DNA of 64,000 nucleotides from assembly GCA_042701975.1 (NCBI GenBank), contig CP170561.1:1612001-1676000 (forward strand), in the 5' to 3' direction. The number at the start of each line of letters is the position of its first letter. Positions within the stretch are counted from its first letter, which is position 1. A model generated the notes under the pieces. It was not told where the DNA came from. It saw only the letters and a list, made by a program, of their open reading frames with translations, and did no database searches. Both the position numbers and the translations under genes were made by a program. This DNA is from JAFALK01 sp042701975 (GTDB lineage Bacteria; Pseudomonadota; Gammaproteobacteria; Burkholderiales; Burkholderiaceae_C). Positions 55,350-63,443 of the stretch are shown here, piece after piece.

Positions 55350-56784
55350 CTGATCTCTCCGTCGGACGGAAATAGAAAGTTGCACCCAGGCCGGGTTCCG
55401 ATTGGCCCCAAAGCGTCCAGCCGTGCCGGTGCATCACGCGCTGCACGATCGCCAGACCGACACCTGTGCCGGGGAAATCGGTCTCGTGATGCAGGCGCTG
55501 GAAGGCGCCGAAGAGGCGGCTGGCATAGGCCATGTCGAAGCCGGCGCCGTTGTCCGAGATCTGGCACACGCGCGCACCGTCCACCTGTCCGGTGGCAACC
55601 TTGATGACGGCGTGGGCTACCTTGCCAGTGAACTTCCAGGCGTTGTCCAGCAGGTTCTGCATCGCGATGCTGATCAGCTCCCGGTCTCCACGGACCTGGA
55701 TACCTTCTTCGATCTGCCAGTCGACCTGCCGATCAGGGTGCGTGCGGGCCAGGCCGACCGCGATCTCGCGGGCCATCGCGCTGATGTCCACCTCTTGCAC
55801 CCGCAGCTCCGCCCGCGTGACGCGGGCCAAACCCAGCAGTTCGTCGATCAGCCGGCCCATCCGCTGACTGGCCGCGCGGATGCGCTGCAGGCTGTCGCGC
55901 GCCTCATCGTCGAGGCGATCCCCATAGTCCTCCAGCAAGGCCAGCGAGAAGCCGTCCATGCTGCGCAACGGGCTACGAAGGTCGTGGGACACCGAGTAGC
56001 TGAACGATTCGAGTTCCTGGTTGAGCACGAGGAGCTCGCGGTTGCTCAGTTCCAGACGGCTGAACGACTCGCGCAGGGCGCGCGTCATGGCATCGAAGTG
56101 CCGCGCCATGTCTCCCAGCTCGTCCACGCTGCCGGTGTCCAGCTCGAACGACCAATTGCCGGCCGCGATCTCGCGCGTTGCAAGCTCGAGCCTGGAGATC
56201 GGATAGAGAACATCGCGCTGGAACATCCATGCCGCAGCAACGATCAGGAGTGCCATGAGAGCCAGGCCCGCCGCGGTCACCGCAACGGCGCGTCGCTGCA
56301 TGTCGTCGATGCGCGTGCCCGCTGCCTGGATGAGTTGGGCGGCCTCGACGAGGCTGTTCTGTTGCAGGATGAGGATGCGGCTCGACAGCTGCGCTTCGAA
56401 GCGACGCTGGATATCCTCGTCGGTGTCCGATGCGGTGGGGGCGCCGACCTGCTCGAACAGGCGATGGCTGGCCTCGCCCGCGCTGCGCAGCCGGGCCAGC
56501 GCGGAAAGCGATTCGCCCTGGCTCATGATCGGATCGTCGAACAGCTGCTCGAGCCTTTGCCAGACGGCAGCTTCCTGCAGGCGCGCGCGTTCTCTGCGGT
56601 TGAGCAGGTATTCGAAGGTCACCATGCGCAGGCTGTTGAGCGCATCGGAGATAGCGGCGCTCTGCCGCCGTTCCGCCACCGCAGCGCGGACCTGCGAGTC
56701 TGCCCAGCCGATGCTCGCTGCGATGAGCGCCATGGTGGCGAGCATCAAGGCCGCGGCGAGCTTGGCTTTGGCGCTGATCTTCAT
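55339..56784 (-). CDS. Membrane sensor histidine kinase
   Basis: A 481-residue kinase with a helix at residues 8-27, a helical periplasmic sensor domain (30-167), a second helix (168-188), HAMP (190-245), and a phytochrome-type HisKA with His267 in SYSVSHDLRSPLRS, then a HATPase ending in GTGVGLAIV. The start at 56784 overlaps the upstream substrate-binding gene by ATGA; the longer open frame to 56964 is shadow. Together with that lipoprotein it probably senses a small periplasmic ligand. Confidence 0.87.
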   Translation of the reverse strand: MKISAKAKLAAALMLATMALIAASIGWADSQVRAAVAERRQSAAISDALNSLRMVTFEYLLNRRERARLQEAAVWQRLEQLFDDPIMSQGESLSALARLRSAGEASHRLFEQVGAPTASDTDEDIQRRFEAQLSSRILILQQNSLVEAAQLIQAAGTRIDDMQRRAVAVTAAGLALMALLIVAAAWMFQRDVLYPISRLELATREIAAGNWSFELDTGSVDELGDMARHFDAMTRALRESFSRLELSNRELLVLNQELESFSYSVSHDLRSPLRSMDGFSLALLEDYGDRLDDEARDSLQRIRAASQRMGRLIDELLGLARVTRAELRVQEVDISAMAREIAVGLARTHPDRQVDWQIEEGIQVRGDRELISIAMQNLLDNAWKFTGKVAHAVIKVATGQVDGARVCQISDNGAGFDMAYASRLFGAFQRLHHETDFPGTGVGLAIVQRVMHRHGWTLWGQSEPGLGATFYFRPTERSDEQ

Positions 56785-57818
56785 CGGACCACCGTCACCC
56801 GCTCGGAATCGACCGCCAGCAGCGCGTCCAGCGAAAGCGCAGAAAGGAAGTTGGGCATCGGCTGGAGCGGCGCGTAGCCGCGCGCCATGGCCCATGACGC
56901 CACATCTTCCAGCGTGACCAGTTGGGCCTGCTGCAACTCGACCTCCAGCGTCAATTCCTCCCACGATGGCCCGAGGGTCGCTGGGCTGATCTTGAACAGC
57001 CCAGCAAGCTCGGATTTGGCCTGTTCGGGCTGTTCACGCACAAAGCGCTCCGCATCCAGCATTGCCTGGAGAAATCGCCGGAACGCTGGTTGCCGGGATT
57101 CGATGTCGTTCTTGAGCCCGACCAGCACGTAGCCCTGCGCATAGGCATCGGGAGCCTTGAGCGAAACCGCAGTGGAGCCAAGAGCGAGTTCAGCCTCGTG
57201 CCGGACGGGCTGCCAGGCCGCAATCGCATCGACTTCACCGGTACGCAGGGCTGCGATGAGCCCTCCGGGTGGTAGGTCGATCAGTTGCACTGACTGCGGT
57301 GGAATCCGATGGTGGACGAGGAACGCCCAAAGGAAATATTCACCGCTCGTGCCGAACGTGACACCGATGCGTCGATTGGCCAGTTGGCTGGCCTCGCCAA
57401 CGCCGCGGTCCCGTCGCGCGACGACAGCCAATTCATTGGAGGAGTTGGCGATCGTGGCGACGATTTCCAGCTTGGCGCCCTTGAGCACCTCTACAACCAC
57501 CGGCACATCCGCCACGACTGCGAGTTCAGCGCGCGAAGCCAGCAGCTCTCCAAGAGCCGCCTTGCCGTGTGTCTGTGGCAGCAATTTCACGGCCAAGCCG
57601 TTGGCTTCGAACCGCCCACGCGAGGACGCCAGATGAACCAGGCCGGCATGCGGCACCGAGGGAACGGCGACGCTGAACTCATCCGTTCCGGGCAGAGGAT
57701 CGGAGCGACGGCATCCCGCCAGCGCAGTCAGCGCGCCAAGAGCCGCGAGCGGAGCGATGCATCCAGCGCCCATCAGGGCCCGGCGCCGACTCAACGCGAC
57801 ATGGTTCGGAGCGCGCAT
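56781..57818 (-). CDS. Orphan NitT/TauT-type substrate-binding lipoprotein
   Basis: A 345-residue exported protein with a Tat-like SRRRALMGAG leader and lipobox ALAGC (Cys36). The fold is that of ABC solute-binding proteins for sulfonates, nitrate or pyrimidine precursors (VPHAGLVHLASSRGRFEANGL, GVTFGTSGEYFL). No permease or ATPase genes are near, and it is the first gene of an operon with a kinase and two receiver proteins. I infer a sensory rather than transport role. Confidence 0.82.
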   Translation of the reverse strand: MRAPNHVALSRRRALMGAGCIAPLAALGALTALAGCRRSDPLPGTDEFSVAVPSVPHAGLVHLASSRGRFEANGLAVKLLPQTHGKAALGELLASRAELAVVADVPVVVEVLKGAKLEIVATIANSSNELAVVARRDRGVGEASQLANRRIGVTFGTSGEYFLWAFLVHHRIPPQSVQLIDLPPGGLIAALRTGEVDAIAAWQPVRHEAELALGSTAVSLKAPDAYAQGYVLVGLKNDIESRQPAFRRFLQAMLDAERFVREQPEQAKSELAGLFKISPATLGPSWEELTLEVELQQAQLVTLEDVASWAMARGYAPLQPMPNFLSALSLDALLAVDSERVTVVR

Positions 57819-58195
57819 TTTTACTCTCCCTCACCGGCATGTACCCACACAGATTCATTGCAGGCACAGCGTCAGTCTCACGAGGCTACTTCCGATGAAT
57901 GGAGCTTACGAGCAGGGCTTCCGGTTGGCAATGGTCTTGAGGTTGGCGCAGCTTTCGATCGGGGGTGTACTGAAACACCAGTGAGAACATACCGGTCTTC
58001 GTACGCTATGCAGCTCGTTGGCCCGCATCCGTCCGGGCTTGACGCTGATCGATGTGATCGAGCGCGCTGCCACCGCGTTCGGACCGCGCTGGCGAGATGC
58101 GCGTACCTTGGCCGGATGGCGATAGACCCGCCCAGAGGGAGTGCCTTAGCAGCAATAGCACGACGGACTGGCCACGCTGCTAAGCTGTGCAGGTG
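57819..58195. other. Intergenic region without recognised features
   Basis: The 377-bp gap between the divergent signalling operon and a small plus-strand gene. Open frames here are shadows. It probably contains the operon promoter, but no convincing hexamers or repeats were found. Confidence 0.4.
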
Positions 58196-58429
58196 ATGTA
58201 CTTGCCGATGAAACCTTCTCTGTCTCTCGATCCTCCGTGGTCCTCCGCGGAGATTGATGAGAGCCTTGCGTTCTTCGCTGAGGCGACTGCACGTGAAGGC
58301 AACACGCCTGACGATTGGCTGAATATTTGGGAACAGCTTCAGTGGGACAGTGACCTGCGTGGCGCCAGTCAAGAGCAATGGAGGCTGTTCAACTTGTACT
58401 CAAGAATCTCGTTCATCAACGCCGGATGA
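58196..58429 (+). CDS. Small hypothetical protein
   Basis: A 77-residue acidic protein (MYLPMKPSLSLDPPWSS, DDWLNIWEQLQWDSD) with no known family. The ATG at 58196 has AGGTG just upstream; GTG at 58187 is an alternative. Composition and Trp content look coding. The function is unknown. Confidence 0.4.
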   Translation: MYLPMKPSLSLDPPWSSAEIDESLAFFAEATAREGNTPDDWLNIWEQLQWDSDLRGASQEQWRLFNLYSRISFINAG

Positions 58430-58659
58430 GAAGTGCATGCGCGCTTCTTGTGCCACTGAGGAGTCTGCGATCGCTCCGTGGAGGCTGCTGCAAGACACCC
58501 AAGAACGCTGCACGTGTACGTGCCGATGCGCCTGGCGCGATTGCATTTGGGTGTGGCGGCGCCGCTGAACTCCGCCGCGGGGCGTCCACTCCTAGGTGGC
58601 GCAAGGTGTCAGTCAGTTGAGGAGCGCCGCGGAGCGTTTCATCCCATCGGCTTCCAACC

Positions 58660-60210
58660 TCACCTCAGCTTGAAGGTTGCCACGATTTGCGCCAGGTTGG
58701 CGGCCTGATGCTTCAGGCTTTCCGCGGCTGCGGCGCTTTCCTCCACAAGGGCGGCGTTCTGCTGCGTCACTTGGTCCAGTTGGTTAACTGCGTCGCCCAC
58801 CTGACCGATGCCACTGCTCTGCTCGACGCTGGCCGCACTGATCTCACTAATGAGGTCGTTGACGCGCTTGACTTGTGTGACGATCTCGCTCATCGACGCC
58901 CCGGCCTCATGCACGAGACGTGATCCGTTGTCGACTTTCTCAACGCTGTCGCCGATCAGCGCCTTGATCTCTTTCGCCGCACTGGCGGAACGCTGCGCCA
59001 GCGTCCGCACTTCGCCCGCAACGACCGCGAAGCCGCGCCCTTGCTCGCCGGCACGTGCGGCTTCCACCGCGGCATTCAGCGCCAGGATATTGGTCTGGAA
59101 TGCGATGCCGTCGATCACGCCAATGATGTCAACGATCTTGCGACTGCTGTCAGTGATCTCACCCATTGTGGAGACCACTTGCTCGACGACACGGCCGCCT
59201 TGGACCGCGGCGGCGGACGCACTGCCCGCCAGTTGCGCGGCCTGACGCGCCGTGTCCGCGTTCTGGTTGACGGTAGCGGTCAGCTCTTCCATCGAAGCTG
59301 CCGTCTGCTGCAGATTGCTGGCCTGCTCCTCGGTTCGCTGGCTCAAGTCGGCGTTGCCCGTGGCAATCTCAGCCGAGCCGTGTGCAATGGAGTCCGAGCT
59401 GTTGCGCACCTGGGTGACGATGTTCACCAGACTGCCGTTCATTCGTTCCAGCGCACCGAGCAATTGACCGGTCTCATCATTGCTCTCGATCCGCACATTG
59501 GAGGTCAGGTCGCCGGAGGCCACGGTTTCCGCGACCGTCACCGCGGTCGCAATCGGCAGGGTGATCGAGCGCGTGATCAGCAGCGCAAAGGTGGTCCCTA
59601 TGGCGATTGCAAGGATAAGCAGCGAGATCACCGCCCAGCGCGTCTGCGCGAAAGCCGTCTGTGAATCCTGATAGGCGATATCGCCACCTTTGGCTTGGAA
59701 CTCGGTGTCTTGAGCTAGCGCGTCGGCAATCACATTGAAGGGGGCGAGGCCCTTGTCATACTGGGTCCTGGCGGCGCTGTCGAAATTGACGTCAGCGTGC
59801 TGCAGCGCCAGCAATTGGCCGACGTTGCCGAAGTACTCCGCCTGCGCAGCCTCGATGGCCGTCTGATAGCGGCGTTCCTCATCGGTGTTTACCGTCGCTG
59901 CATAGCGCTTCCAGGCCGCCTGCGCCTTGAGCTTGAGGTCGTCCACCCGCTTGATTTGCGGCGTGTACTTTTCGGGATCAGCTGACATGACGAAGCGCGC
60001 CTCCGCGCGCCGTATCGCGGACATCGCCACCTGGTAGTCACTCAGCGCGCGCAGCGCCGGCAGCCAGTTGGTCGCCATATCGGTGGTCGATTCATTGACC
60101 TTGCCGATGCGATTGATCGAGAAGAGGCCTAGCACCAGGGCCAGAACCAATACGGCTGAAAAGCCGACCAGGAGGCGTGGACCGATCTTCAGGCGAGTCA
60201 AAGCGCTCAT
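58660..60210 (-). CDS. Methyl-accepting chemotaxis protein
   Basis: A 516-residue chemoreceptor. It has a helix at residues 12-32, a four-helix-bundle periplasmic domain with Tar-like WLPALRALSDYQVAMSAIRR text, a second helix (about 188-210), HAMP, and the signalling domain with the conserved hairpin tip EAARAGEQGRGFAVVAGEVR. It lacks the C-terminal CheR-binding pentapeptide. The start at 60210 is used; the frame extends to 60297 without reason. No che genes are adjacent. Confidence 0.92.
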   Translation of the reverse strand: MSALTRLKIGPRLLVGFSAVLVLALVLGLFSINRIGKVNESTTDMATNWLPALRALSDYQVAMSAIRRAEARFVMSADPEKYTPQIKRVDDLKLKAQAAWKRYAATVNTDEERRYQTAIEAAQAEYFGNVGQLLALQHADVNFDSAARTQYDKGLAPFNVIADALAQDTEFQAKGGDIAYQDSQTAFAQTRWAVISLLILAIAIGTTFALLITRSITLPIATAVTVAETVASGDLTSNVRIESNDETGQLLGALERMNGSLVNIVTQVRNSSDSIAHGSAEIATGNADLSQRTEEQASNLQQTAASMEELTATVNQNADTARQAAQLAGSASAAAVQGGRVVEQVVSTMGEITDSSRKIVDIIGVIDGIAFQTNILALNAAVEAARAGEQGRGFAVVAGEVRTLAQRSASAAKEIKALIGDSVEKVDNGSRLVHEAGASMSEIVTQVKRVNDLISEISAASVEQSSGIGQVGDAVNQLDQVTQQNAALVEESAAAAESLKHQAANLAQIVATFKLR

Positions 60211-60633
60211 TGTCAGTCTCCTCCGGATTCCATCTGCGTGGATCACATACTCCCAATGCCTGAATTTACAGCACAAGAACCTGGGCTTAGAAGTCAAAGC
60301 GTTGCGAAACCGCTCAAGGGCTTGCGCAGACCAGGTGCCCGCGCGGGCGCGAAGGACTGACCTCCGGTATGTGTTTTACGGCCAAGCGGCCGGTAGCGTT
60401 GCATCGGCGGAAGTTTCAAGAGCGCGCTGCCGCACGATGAGTCAGCAGCTTTCGGCCGGCTGGTGATTTCACCATTCGGGTGCTGCGACGGACGTGCTCA
60501 AATGCGTGGCAGCAGTCGTGCGCGATCGACATATCCATCTAGCTATCCGCCCCCAATCACATCGAGTGTTTCACTCACTACTTTTCACGACAAGCGCGTT
60601 GCTGTGCCGGCAAGAGGGCATGGGAGGCTAACC
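60211..60633. other. Intergenic region between divergent receptor and c-di-GMP genes
   Basis: A 423-bp region that must hold both promoters. The frame of the downstream gene is open from 60463 but lacks a ribosome-binding site until 60634. No repeat, RNA or other feature was recognised. Confidence 0.4.
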
Positions 60634-62934
60634 GTGATAGACGATGTCCGAGAACTAGAAGCGCAGGTGCGCGATAGCGCCGGCTACCGTCGGCTGTCGG
60701 TCATGCTAGGCATTGCGCTGGTTGTTTTGATCGGCACGACGATCTATTTGGTCGTTCGCGATCGCCTTGATACCTGGGCAACTGCGCGCAGCAACACGCG
60801 CGACATCTCTATTGCTTCGCAGGTGTCCATTTCAGGTTTGCTCGCACAATCCGCCGCGAGCCTGGATGCGATCGGCGCGGACATGCGAAAGGGCTCGACG
60901 CCTACTGCCAGAACGCCCCTCCTGCTGAGCGAAGCGATGCGCTTCGATCCACTGAGTTCCTACCTGGGACTAAGGCGCGCAACCGATGGCTCGGTAACGG
61001 CCGTTGACGCCTCAGGGAAGCCGGTCTCATTGAACGTTGCGGCCGCAATGCAATCACTGATAGCACCGCCCGGAAGTGCCAAGCTCAGCGTTGCACAACT
61101 CATTCAACTCCCCGGCGATCCGACATGGTATTTGCCGCTGACGTTGGCGGTCGGCAGTGTGGGTGATGGCGGTGCCGGAAATGGGGTTGGAACCGGTGAC
61201 ACGGTATTTGCCCTGATCTCTGGGCCCCGCATGGTCGCTGGTGTTAAGGACGTCTACCCTGCCTCCGATGCATTCGTCGCGGTGCTGGCCAACGACGGGC
61301 GCCGCCTTATCAAGTACTCGCGCGGCAGCGAGTCGTACCAGTTCAACGGCCGCCCCATCCGGCCGGAATCAGTGGGCATCATCAGCCGAACGGAAACGGG
61401 GAATTTCGAGACACGAAGCAGTCTGGACGGCGTGCAATCCGTCTTTGGTTTTGCCCATTCGTCGTCGTTGCCGATAGTGATCGTGACGGGCGTTCCGGTT
61501 CCCGAGCTGAATGCAAAGTGGATTCGACAGTCAGTGGCTCCGACCGTGCTGTTGCTGCTCGGCGTCACGGTCATCGTCATCTTCGGATTCCGGTTGCGCG
61601 CGGCGCTGCGCGAACAGACGGCCTATCTCAGGAAGCAGGAGTACCTCGCCAATCACGACACGCTGACCGGTCTGCGCAATCGCGACTCCTTCATGCGCCT
61701 GCTGGATCGCGAAATCAAAGATGCCCCAGAACGGCCGTTTGGGATCGTTTTGATGGATCTGAACAGCTTCAAGGATGTCAATGACACCTTGGGTCACACA
61801 GCAGGTGACCAACTCCTTTGCGAGCTCGGACAGCGATTGTCGGAACACTTGGCAGCGCAAGAGTCCAGTGTCGCCCGTCTAGGCGGCGACGAAATCGGGA
61901 TCTTCATTAGACGCCCGAACATAGAGACGCTGGCTGGGTTCGCGGCCGAGTTGCAGGAGCGTGTCTCGCAGCGGGTGCGTATCGACGGCGTCGAACTGCA
62001 GCCTGCGGCCAGCATGGGTGGTGCTGTTTACCTGAAGGATGCACAAACAGCTAACGAACTTATGCGATGCGCCGACATTGCGATGTATGCGGCCAAGGTA
62101 AGTGGCCAGCCGTTCTGCCCATACTCAGAGGAGATGGATTCGTTCTCACCGGATCGGCTGGCGATGAAGGCTGAGCTGGCCACGGCGATCCGCGAAGGCG
62201 CGCTGCATCTCGTCTATCAGCCCAAGGTACGGTTGAGCGATGGTCGCATGGTGGGGTGCGAAGCGCTGGCGCGTTGGGTAGATCCGGTAAGAGGCCCCGT
62301 CTCACCTGCCATCTTCATTCCGGTGGTGGAGCGCAGCGAACTCATCCATCCATTTACCGAGTACGTGCTGCGAGCAGCCCTGGCTCAGGCAGCGACCTGG
62401 CGTGCCGCAGGCCGTGAAGTTCCAATCGGTGTGAACATCAGCGCCAACAATTTGCACGACGACCGGTTCATCGACAAGGTCGTCGACTTGCTACAGCGCA
62501 GCGGAACGCCGCCGCATCTGCTGGAGTTGGAGATCACTGAGAGCGCGGTGATGCGAAGCCCGGAAGCAACCGTCGAGCGGTTGCGCGAATTGCGCAACCT
62601 AGGACTGCAGCTTTCCATCGACGACTTCGGGACCGGACATGCCTCGTTGGCGTACCTCAAGCACCTACCGGTGCATACATTGAAGATTGACAAGGCTTTC
62701 GTCTCAGAACTGAGCTCCGACGTCGCTGATAGGCGGATCGTGTCCAGTGCCATTCAGTTAGCGCACGACTTCGGCATGACCGTCGTGGCCGAGGGAGTCG
62801 AGTCGGAAGATGCGGCAGCCATTCTTCGAGAATACGGCTGTGACTACGCGCAGGGATACCATTTTGCAAAGCCGCTTATGGCGGGAGATCTTGAGGCGAG
62901 CTGGCACGTCAGGGCCGCTCACGATGTGGCGTAG
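60634..62934 (+). CDS. Membrane GGDEF-EAL protein, probable c-di-GMP phosphodiesterase
   Basis: A 766-residue protein with two membrane helices (about residues 20-42 and 305-328) enclosing a Cache-like periplasmic sensor domain. The GGDEF domain (about 335-500) has the altered loop GGDEI. The EAL domain (about 515-760) keeps the catalytic set: CEALARW, GVNISANN, ELEITES, SIDDFGTG, LKIDKAFV and VVAEGVES. So hydrolysis of c-di-GMP is likely while synthesis is doubtful. GTG at 60634 is chosen for GGGAGG 7 bp upstream. Confidence 0.88.
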   Translation: MIDDVRELEAQVRDSAGYRRLSVMLGIALVVLIGTTIYLVVRDRLDTWATARSNTRDISIASQVSISGLLAQSAASLDAIGADMRKGSTPTARTPLLLSEAMRFDPLSSYLGLRRATDGSVTAVDASGKPVSLNVAAAMQSLIAPPGSAKLSVAQLIQLPGDPTWYLPLTLAVGSVGDGGAGNGVGTGDTVFALISGPRMVAGVKDVYPASDAFVAVLANDGRRLIKYSRGSESYQFNGRPIRPESVGIISRTETGNFETRSSLDGVQSVFGFAHSSSLPIVIVTGVPVPELNAKWIRQSVAPTVLLLLGVTVIVIFGFRLRAALREQTAYLRKQEYLANHDTLTGLRNRDSFMRLLDREIKDAPERPFGIVLMDLNSFKDVNDTLGHTAGDQLLCELGQRLSEHLAAQESSVARLGGDEIGIFIRRPNIETLAGFAAELQERVSQRVRIDGVELQPAASMGGAVYLKDAQTANELMRCADIAMYAAKVSGQPFCPYSEEMDSFSPDRLAMKAELATAIREGALHLVYQPKVRLSDGRMVGCEALARWVDPVRGPVSPAIFIPVVERSELIHPFTEYVLRAALAQAATWRAAGREVPIGVNISANNLHDDRFIDKVVDLLQRSGTPPHLLELEITESAVMRSPEATVERLRELRNLGLQLSIDDFGTGHASLAYLKHLPVHTLKIDKAFVSELSSDVADRRIVSSAIQLAHDFGMTVVAEGVESEDAAAILREYGCDYAQGYHFAKPLMAGDLEASWHVRAAHDVA

Positions 62935-63189
62935 TTCACCGCTCACGAACGGCCGCTTTCGCGCGCTGAATTTGAGACTTCTTCGTACCGCCTTGGGTGA
63001 ATGAAGCCGTCCGTAGATGTGCGCGAAAGGCAATGCAAAGGCCCGGCTACAAGCAGATCACCGCGGCCCCGTGATTCGGTCTCCGTTCATCTTTTTTCTC
63101 AGCCTGATCACATATGGCGGTATTTTTGCGCTCGTGAATCAGTTGTTCGGTCTCGGTGCGGCCCAAGCCCTCTTGCCTTCCGGCTGGTC

Positions 63190-63207
63190 TGTCACCAAAC
63201 GCGTACC
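63190..63207 (+). repeat. Decayed arm-type half-sites before the right-most att-like site
   Basis: TGTCACC at 63190-63196 and GCGTACC at 63201-63207, 11 bp apart, with the second ending 59 bp before GATTCC. The layout mirrors the pairs at 26914 and 47609, with base changes and one-base spacing differences. Confidence 0.35.
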
Positions 63208-63256
63208 ACCGACGACAGACGCAGATGATGAAGACGCCGATGGCAAGGGCTGCATA

Positions 63257-63290
63257 GAATCTTGGGATTCCTCTCCTGCCTTCAGAACGC
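63257..63290 (+). repeat. Decayed att-like site (right end of the island stack)
   Basis: GAATCTTGGGATTCC parallels GGATCTTTGGATTCC of 47677, and the following bases up to GAACGC are a diverged form of the tRNA-Phe 3' end. Immediately afterwards the terminator sequence found next to tRNA-Phe begins. Confidence 0.45.
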
Positions 63291-63291
63291 G

Positions 63292-63440
63292 CAAGCCCTT
63301 GATTCCTAACGGACTCGGGGGCTTTTTTGCTCTCGAACGCATCGCTGAGTCCGTTGAACTGACAACGCCAGACACGCACACCGCGGCCCGTTCAGCGTCT
63401 AGACTCGCCGGCAAATCACCCCGCCGCAGGCGTTCATGGC
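63292..63440 (+). repeat. Diverged copy of the left island end (terminator to integrase start)
   Basis: Homologous to 19656-19804. The first 25 bases (63292-63316) are identical to 19656-19680. Similarity, by eye about 80-85 percent, continues through CGCATCGCTGAG, CAGACA, CACACCG, TCTAGACTCGCC and ends at GCGTTCATGGCCG, the integrase start in the left copy. The rest of an integrase is missing. The region 62935-63443 has no other credible gene. Confidence 0.75.
63295..63328 (+). terminator. Copy of the tRNA-Phe terminator
   Basis: GCCCTTGATTCC / GGACTCGGGGGC with TAAC loop and a run of six T, matching 19659-19691 with small changes. It may stop transcripts from the GGDEF-EAL gene. Confidence 0.65.
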
Positions 63441-63443
63441 CGC

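Noticed and set aside
55402..56877. 491-codon plus-strand frame opposite the sensor kinase
   Set aside because: Antisense of a kinase with clear motifs; Ala/Gln/Arg-rich shadow composition.
63047..63379. 110-codon minus-strand frame
   Set aside because: It runs across the terminator copy and att-like site without a domain; a similar frame exists opposite 19446-19833 for the same reason.
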